Shown here in pieces: positions 6,451 to 10,066 of a stretch of 10,066 nt of DNA. Origin of the DNA: JAWLCG01 sp041687295 (GTDB lineage: Bacteria > Planctomycetota > Phycisphaerae > SM23-33 > FEN-1343); assembly GCA_041687295.1 (NCBI GenBank), contig JAWLCG010000174.1, forward strand, positions 1-10,066, written 5' to 3'. The stretch's first letter is position 1; each line of letters opens with the position of its first letter. The translations under genes were made by a program, and so were the position numbers. The notes under the pieces are model-generated. The model saw only the letters and a program-made list of their open reading frames with translations, was not told the origin of the DNA and searched no databases.

Positions 6451-6509
6451 ACCGAGACCCCCACGGATTGCGCGACTCGCGATGCTCGCCGCTCCATCCG
6501 TGGGCTTGG
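6451..6509 (+). repeat. Palindromic intergenic repeat, expanded copy
   Basis: This copy repeats the element at 5942-5976 in the opposite orientation. Its left 21 bases (6451-6471) and right 14 bases (6496-6509) are exact matches to the reverse complement of the first copy, but 24 extra bases (6472-6495) sit in the middle. The stem arms CCCACGGAT (6460-6468) and ATCCGTGGG (6496-6504) are kept, and the enlarged loop region can form a smaller hairpin (ATTGCG 6467-6472 with CGCGAT 6477-6482). Confidence 0.75.
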
Positions 6510-6547
6510 AGAAAGACCGGCGCCACCGCAGGGCGGCGCCGCTCCTT

Positions 6548-6582
6548 GCTTCCCGATCCCTGCTCCCTGGTCCCTGGTCCTG
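6548..6582. repeat. Heptanucleotide tandem repeat, five units
   Basis: Five 7-base units run in series: GCTTCCC, GATCCCT, GCTCCCT, GGTCCCT, GGTCCTG. The consensus is close to GNTCCCT. This is a short tandemly repeated array like the heptamer arrays known in cyanobacteria and other bacteria. It lies in the gap upstream of the sulfatase, with no coding function visible. Confidence 0.65.
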
Positions 6583-6595
6583 TCACGTCAGTGCG

Positions 6596-6625
6596 GGGCT
6601 CCCGGCTTCGACGTTGCGGGAGCCC
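6596..6625. repeat. Hairpin upstream of the sulfatase gene
   Basis: GGGCTCCCG (6596-6604) and CGGGAGCCC (6617-6625) are perfect 9-base inverted arms around a 12-base loop. It could act in the sulfatase leader or be another extragenic palindrome. Nothing else that I can support lies between it and the sulfatase ribosome binding site. Confidence 0.6.
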
Positions 6626-6719
6626 GGGTCCTGGCCACCGGCCACTGGTCCGCCCTTGCCCCTCCCGCCCTCGCCGGGTACCCTGGGCGCCCTTCACCGT
6701 GACCCGCAAAGGAGCACCC

Positions 6720-8210
6720 ATGGCCCCGATTCGCAAGATCGTGCTGATCATGACCGATACGCAGCGGGCGGACATGCTGGGCTGCTACGGCAACCCGGCC
6801 ATGCAGACGCCCGCGCTGGACCGCCTGGCCAGCCAGGGCATCCGCTTCGACCGGGCCTACACCTGCCAGCCCGTCTGCGGGCCGGCGCGGTCGGCGCTGT
6901 TCACCGGCACCTTCCCGCACACCAACGGCTCGTGGGGTAATTCGATGCCCCTGGGCGACAACGTCAAGACCCTCGGCCAGCGCCTGCGCGACAAGGGCGT
7001 CCACACCGCCTACGTCGGCAAGTGGCACCTCGACGGGGGCGACTACTTCGGCCTGGGCCAGTGCCCCGACGGCTGGGACGCCGACTACTGGTACGACATG
7101 CGAAACTACCTCGAGGAGCTCACCCCCGAGCAGCGCCAATGGTCGCGCCGGGTCAAGAGCAACCGCGAGGGCGTCGATCGTGAGTTCACCTTCGGCCATC
7201 GCTGCTCCAACCGGGCGATCGACTTCCTCGCCAAGCACGGCCAGGAGAGCTTCTGCCTGGTCGTCAGCTACGACGAGCCCCACGGGCCGTTCCTGTGCCC
7301 GCCCGAGTACCGCGCCATGTACGAGGGCCACGAGTGGCCCAAGGCCGCCAACCACTTCGACACGCTCGAGAGCAAGCCCGCCCACCAGCGGGCCTGGTCG
7401 GGCAAGCCCTTCAGCCAGGCCGACCGTGACGCCATGCGGATCGCCAACCCGGACTTCTTTGGCTGTAACAGCTTCGTCGACTCGGAGATTGGCCGCGTCG
7501 TCCAGGCCGTCGACCAGTTCGCGCCGGACACGCTGGTCATCTACACCAGCGACCACGGCGACGCCCTGGGCGCCCACGGCCTGCACAGCAAGGGCCCGGC
7601 CATGTACGACGAGATCGCCCGCGTCCCGTTCATCGTCCGCCTGCCCGACGGCGCCCACGCCGGCGAGACGTGCGACCACCCCGTCAGCCACATCGACGTG
7701 GTGCCCACCGTGCTGAACGCCCTGGGCCTGGAGAAGCCCAAGCTGCTGGAGGGCGCTAGCCTGCTGCCCACGCTGGCCGACCCAGCCACTCGCGTGAACG
7801 ACGCGGTGTTCATGGAGTTCGGGCGCTACGAGATCGACCACGACGGCTTCGGCGGCTTCCAGCCGATCCGGGCGGTCTGCGACGGTCGGCATAAACTCGT
7901 GATCAACCTGCTGACCAGCGACGAGCTGTACGACCTCGCCGCCGACCCCCAGGAGATGGTCAACCTCATTGAATCGCCCGCGCACACCGCCATCCGCGAC
8001 CGCCTGCACGACGCCATGCTGGACTGGATGAACCGCACGCGCGACCCGTTCCGCGGCTACTACTGGGAGCGCCGCCCCTGGCGCACCGACGCCCGGGCCG
8101 CCACCTGGGGCTACACCGGCATGACCCGCCAGCGCGAGGACGAGTACGAGCCCCGCCAGCTCGACTACGACACCGGCCTGGAGATGACCGAGGCCGTCCG
8201 CAAGAAGTAG
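6720..8210 (+). CDS. Type I sulfatase (alkaline-phosphatase superfamily)
   Basis: This 496-residue enzyme should hydrolyse sulfate esters; the substrate cannot be told from sequence. The site converted to formylglycine is C53 in CGPARSALFTG (motif C-x-P-x-R, R57). Likely metal ligands are D13 (MTDTQRADMLGCYG) and D278-H279 (TSDHGDALGAHG). Other active-site candidates are K101 and H103 (GKWH), H188 (SYDEPHGPF) and K291 (HSKGPAMYDE). The residue after D13 is Thr, where many sulfatases have a second Asp. The N-terminus MAPIRKIVLIMTD runs straight into the first core strand, so there is no signal peptide and the protein should be cytoplasmic, unlike most planctomycete sulfatases. A formylglycine-forming enzyme is needed but not seen nearby. 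The start is well supported: AAAGGAG (6708-6714) is five bases before the ATG. A phosphonate or phosphate monoesterase of the same fold is a less likely alternative. Confidence 0.92.
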   Translation: MAPIRKIVLIMTDTQRADMLGCYGNPAMQTPALDRLASQGIRFDRAYTCQPVCGPARSALFTGTFPHTNGSWGNSMPLGDNVKTLGQRLRDKGVHTAYVGKWHLDGGDYFGLGQCPDGWDADYWYDMRNYLEELTPEQRQWSRRVKSNREGVDREFTFGHRCSNRAIDFLAKHGQESFCLVVSYDEPHGPFLCPPEYRAMYEGHEWPKAANHFDTLESKPAHQRAWSGKPFSQADRDAMRIANPDFFGCNSFVDSEIGRVVQAVDQFAPDTLVIYTSDHGDALGAHGLHSKGPAMYDEIARVPFIVRLPDGAHAGETCDHPVSHIDVVPTVLNALGLEKPKLLEGASLLPTLADPATRVNDAVFMEFGRYEIDHDGFGGFQPIRAVCDGRHKLVINLLTSDELYDLAADPQEMVNLIESPAHTAIRDRLHDAMLDWMNRTRDPFRGYYWERRPWRTDARAATWGYTGMTRQREDEYEPRQLDYDTGLEMTEAVRKK

Positions 8211-8223
8211 GGCGGGCACGGCC

Positions 8224-8262
8224 CGCCGTCGACGGCGCCGGCGGTTCGAACGGCGAGCCGCC
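8224..8262 (+). terminator. Palindrome and hairpin after the sulfatase, possible terminator
   Basis: A perfect 14-base palindrome CGCCGTCGACGGCG (8224-8237) is followed by a stem of GGCGGTT (8240-8246) with AGCCGCC (8256-8262), which includes one G-T wobble. A T- and G-rich stretch follows directly, beginning TTCTGGTTGG. This may end sulfatase transcription, but there is no clean T run. Confidence 0.3.
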
Positions 8263-8264
8263 TT

Positions 8265-8344
8265 CTGGTTGGTTGGTTAACTGGTTGATGGGTTAATTGG
8301 TTAACTGGTTAATTGGTTGATTGGTTAATTGGTTGATGGGTTAA
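8265..8344. repeat. Octanucleotide tandem repeat (YTGGTTRA), about ten units
   Basis: Nine 8-base units run without a gap from 8273 to 8344 (TTGGTTAA, CTGGTTGA, TGGGTTAA, TTGGTTAA, CTGGTTAA, TTGGTTGA, TTGGTTAA, TTGGTTGA, TGGGTTAA), with a degenerate tenth unit CTGGTTGG at 8265-8272. Variation is limited to the first, second and seventh positions. It is strikingly AT-rich for this window. It is intergenic, and in-frame stops exclude coding. Arrays of this type can vary in copy number by slippage. Confidence 0.9.
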
Positions 8345-8385
8345 CTCGTAAGGCGTCGGGCGCCGCCCAGGTGCTCCGTATATGG

Positions 8386-8403
8386 CCCCCGGCTTGCCGG
8401 GGG
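8386..8403 (+). repeat. Strong GC hairpin before the zinc-ribbon membrane protein gene
   Basis: CCCCCGGC (8386-8393) and GCCGGGGG (8396-8403) are perfect 8-base arms with TT between them, followed by TCTTA. It may end upstream transcription or sit in the leader of the next gene. The ribosome binding site starts only a few bases downstream. Its presence argues against an upstream in-frame ATG at 8382. Confidence 0.6.
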
Positions 8404-8410
8404 TCTTAGG

Positions 8411-8416
8411 GGAGGT
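8411..8416 (+). promoter_or_regulatory. Ribosome binding site of the zinc-ribbon membrane protein gene
   Basis: GGAGGT lies four bases before the ATG at 8421 and selects it over the in-frame ATG at 8382, which has no such site and overlaps the hairpin. Confidence 0.75.
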
Positions 8417-8420
8417 AGGC

Positions 8421-8861
8421 ATGGCTTTGCGAGCCCATGTGCAACGAGGCATGGTGCGGGCGGTGTGTCCGCAGTGCCGGCACGCGCAGATCGTGCCGGA
8501 TTCGCAGGCGGGGCGGACGATCCGCTGCGGTCAGTGCGGCCAGCCCGTCGGCGTGCCTCGGCCTGTGCAGCGACTGGCCGACGCCGAGGCCCCCTGGGTG
8601 CGGTGGGCGACGCGAGCCGCCATCGTGGCTGTGTTCGTCGGGGCGGCCGGCGGGCTCTGGGCGGCCCGGCCGTTGCTGGTGTACATGGTCCTGGGCAACA
8701 CGCGGCAGGTGTCCCCGGGCCCCATCGCCCGCTGGGCGCGGGGGCAGTTCGGCCCCGACTGGACCGACCGCGCCGGCCAGCGGTTCCTCATCGGCGGTGC
8801 CGCCGGGGCGATCCTCGGCGCCGGCTGGGTCTACCGCCATGGGCGCAGGGGCGACGTGTGA
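8421..8861 (+). CDS. Small zinc-ribbon membrane protein, function unknown
   Basis: This 146-residue protein has an N-terminal zinc ribbon with C16 and C19 (CPQC), then C36 and C39 (CGQC), of the MJ0042 or zinc-finger-domain type found at the start of many planctomycete and myxobacterial membrane proteins. A hydrophobic segment at about 64-88 (AAIVAVFVGAAGGLWAA and on) and a Gly/Ala-rich one near the C-terminus (RFLIGGAAGAILGAGWVY, about 120-137) suggest two membrane helices with the ribbon in the cytoplasm. I do not recognise a function. It stands alone, between the octamer array and a long inverted repeat. Confidence 0.75.
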   Translation: MALRAHVQRGMVRAVCPQCRHAQIVPDSQAGRTIRCGQCGQPVGVPRPVQRLADAEAPWVRWATRAAIVAVFVGAAGGLWAARPLLVYMVLGNTRQVSPGPIARWARGQFGPDWTDRAGQRFLIGGAAGAILGAGWVYRHGRRGDV

Positions 8862-8869
8862 GCGAGCCT

Positions 8870-9010
8870 GTAGGGCACGTAGGTTCGCGGAGCGCAGCGG
8901 AGCGGTTCTGCGTGCCGCGAGGGCGCCCGGCGGTTCGACGGGCGATCCGTCATCGCGGCACGCGGAACCTCGCCTCCGCTGTCGCAGCGGCGAGAACCCA
9001 CGTGCCCTAC
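8870..9010. repeat. Long imperfect inverted repeat, 141 bases
   Basis: The left arm (8870-8920) and right arm (8953-9010) are inverted copies. Both ends match exactly for 11 bases (GTAGGGCACGT at 8870-8880 and its complement at 9000-9010), as do the inner ends (CGTGCCGCGA at 8911-8920 and its complement at 8953-8962). The middle of the arms differs by substitutions and small gaps. The 32-base centre has its own stem, CGCCCG (8924-8929) with CGGGCG (8939-8944). It fills most of the 196 bases between two genes and looks like a composite extragenic palindrome or a small non-autonomous mobile element. No coding sequence is seen inside. Confidence 0.85.
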
Positions 9011-9057
9011 GGGCTGAGAGCTTGTGTTCGTATGGGCCTGACGGGAAGGGTCGCATC

Positions 9058-9549
9058 ATGGTACATGTGCGCCAGGCGCGACCGGCCGACGGGCAGGCCG
9101 TTGAGGCGGTGACGGCGGCGGCGTTTGCGCCGCTACGGAGGATCTACCGCCCCCGCCCGGGCGTTCAGTGGGTTCGGCCCGCGGTGGTGTGGAGGCTGGT
9201 GGCGGTCGAGGGGCGGCGGGTGGTCGGCACGGTGCGGTACGTCTACGATCAGGATCGCCTGCACCTGATGGGCCTGGCGGTCGCGCCGGGCCGGCGACGG
9301 CGGGGGGTGGCCCGGGCCCTCATCGAGCACGCGGCCCGGCTGGCGCGGCGGCGGGGGCTGTGGGCCCTGTCGCTCTACACCGTGGTGCAGACGGGAAACG
9401 TGCCGATCTTCGAGCGGATGGGCTTTCGCGTCGTCCGCCAAGGCCCCTCGCCGCACGACGAGGCCTCCGACGGTGCGCCGGTGGGCGAGGCGTATCTTGA
9501 ACGGCCCGTGCCGGCACGGACTCCCCGGCGGAGGGGGGCACAGCCATGA
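9058..9549 (+). CDS. GNAT family N-acetyltransferase
   Basis: This 163-residue protein has the GNAT fold signature. The acetyl-CoA loop is GLAVAPGRRRRGVARAL (72-88), matching the R/Q-x-x-G-x-G/A pattern as RRRGVA. It is preceded by VVGTVRYVY and followed by a motif B region (LSLYTVVQTGNVPIFERMGF). Acceptor substrates of such enzymes vary widely and cannot be predicted here. The ATG at 9058 has AAGGG (9046-9050) upstream; the frame stays open back to 8437, but that part crosses the previous gene and the long inverted repeat and is not coding. The C-terminus (PARTPRRRGAQP) is basic and variable. Its stop overlaps the next acetyltransferase start by four bases (ATGA), so the two are probably co-translated. 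Confidence 0.88.
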   Translation: MVHVRQARPADGQAVEAVTAAAFAPLRRIYRPRPGVQWVRPAVVWRLVAVEGRRVVGTVRYVYDQDRLHLMGLAVAPGRRRRGVARALIEHAARLARRRGLWALSLYTVVQTGNVPIFERMGFRVVRQGPSPHDEASDGAPVGEAYLERPVPARTPRRRGAQP

Positions 9550-10066
9550 CGGTCCGCCCGGCAACGCCCGACGACTTCGACGCCATCGCGGCCGTGCAGG
9601 TGGCGACGTGGCGGTCGGCCTACGCGGGCATCGTGCCGGCCGAGCACCTGGCGGGGCTGAGCGTGGCCGAGTCGGCCCGGCGGCTGCGCGAGCGGCGGGC
9701 GGCGGGGGATCGCCCCGAGCTGTTGGTGGCCGAGGATGCCCAGGCCGGCGTGGTGGGCTTCGCCGCCGGCGGGCCCGAGCGGACGGGGCATCCGCGCTAC
9801 CGCGGCGAGATTTACGCCCTTTACGTCCTGCCCCCGTGGCAGCGGCAGGGGCTGGGCCGGCGGCTCGTGCAGGCCCTGGCCGAGCGGCTGGCGGCCCAGG
9901 GGCTCGACTCGCTGCTGATCTGGGTGCTGGCCGACAACGCCCCGAGCCGCCGCTTCTACGAGGCCCTCGGCGGGCGATGCATCCTCGAAAAGCCCCACCC
10001 CATCGCCGGGGCCCCCCTCACCGCCGTCGCCTACGCCTGGGACGACATCCGCACGCTGCTGGAGCC
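9546..10066 (+). CDS. GNAT family N-acetyltransferase (partial, 3' end beyond window)
   Basis: 173 codons are visible and the frame is open at the right edge. The N-terminus MTVRPATPDDFDAIAAVQVATWRSAY is typical of the family, and the acetyl-CoA binding loop is YVLPPWQRQGLGRRLV (93-108, with Q99-R100-Q101-G102-L103-G104). It is followed by LIWVLADNAPSRRFYEALGG (about 123-142), the usual motif B region. Family members of this form are around 170-185 residues, so only a few residues are likely missing. It overlaps the preceding GNAT gene by four bases (ATGA, 9546-9549). The two proteins differ in sequence, so they are not a recent tandem duplication. The substrate is unknown. Confidence 0.88.
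   Translation, partial: MTVRPATPDDFDAIAAVQVATWRSAYAGIVPAEHLAGLSVAESARRLRERRAAGDRPELLVAEDAQAGVVGFAAGGPERTGHPRYRGEIYALYVLPPWQRQGLGRRLVQALAERLAAQGLDSLLIWVLADNAPSRRFYEALGGRCILEKPHPIAGAPLTAVAYAWDDIRTLLE

Noticed and set aside
8265..8344. Octamer array as a CRISPR array
   Set aside because: The units are contiguous 8-mers with no spacers, and no cas genes are present.
8382..8420. ATG at 8382 as the start of the zinc-ribbon membrane protein
   Set aside because: The added residues would be encoded by a strong hairpin, and the ribosome binding site GGAGGT lies directly before 8421.
8437..9057. Upstream extension of the first GNAT frame
   Set aside because: It overlaps the zinc-ribbon gene out of frame and crosses the long inverted repeat; the GNAT fold begins at 9058.

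Overview
This is a GC-rich bacterial window whose strongest content is a complete three-gene operon for a multimeric, probably electron-bifurcating [FeFe]-hydrogenase (HydB-HydA-HydC). The high GC, a cytosolic-looking sulfatase, small zinc-ribbon proteins, and many intergenic palindromes and short tandem repeats suggest an anaerobic or fermentative member of Planctomycetota (Phycisphaerae-like). That assignment is inference; no rRNA or other marker gene is present. No tRNA, CRISPR array, transposase or integrase was found.

Layout. Bases 1-48 are a low-complexity C tract that looks like an assembly end. A Cache-PAS membrane sensor lies on the minus strand (to 1042) and is truncated by that tract. 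A divergent intergenic region (1043-1329) holds nested inverted repeats and candidate back-to-back promoters. The hydrogenase operon follows on the plus strand: hydB (1330-3513), hydA (3546-5315) and hydC (5312-5878, overlapping hydA by 4 bases). Next come a small helical zinc-ribbon protein (6025-6384) flanked by two inverted copies of one palindromic repeat, a repeat-filled 335-base gap, a sulfatase (6720-8210), an octamer tandem repeat, a small zinc-ribbon membrane protein (8421-8861), a 141-base long inverted repeat (8870-9010), and two overlapping GNAT acetyltransferases (9058-9549 and 9546 to the right edge).

How the genes work together. HydB has the FMN and NAD(H) site and a chain of Fe-S clusters, HydC is the NuoE-like [2Fe-2S] partner, and HydA has the H-cluster. 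By analogy with HydABC and Hnd enzymes, the complex would couple NAD(P)H and ferredoxin oxidation to H2 formation, or the reverse, in the cytoplasm. The most unusual point is that HydB has two tandem thioredoxin-fold ferredoxin domains, the first resembling the separate HndB subunit of tetrameric hydrogenases. H-cluster maturases (HydE, HydF, HydG) are not in the window. The sulfatase, zinc-ribbon and GNAT genes show no visible link to the hydrogenase. I see no wholly unknown multi-gene system here; the less ordinary items are the HydB architecture, the HydA L1 motif and the density of intergenic repeat families.
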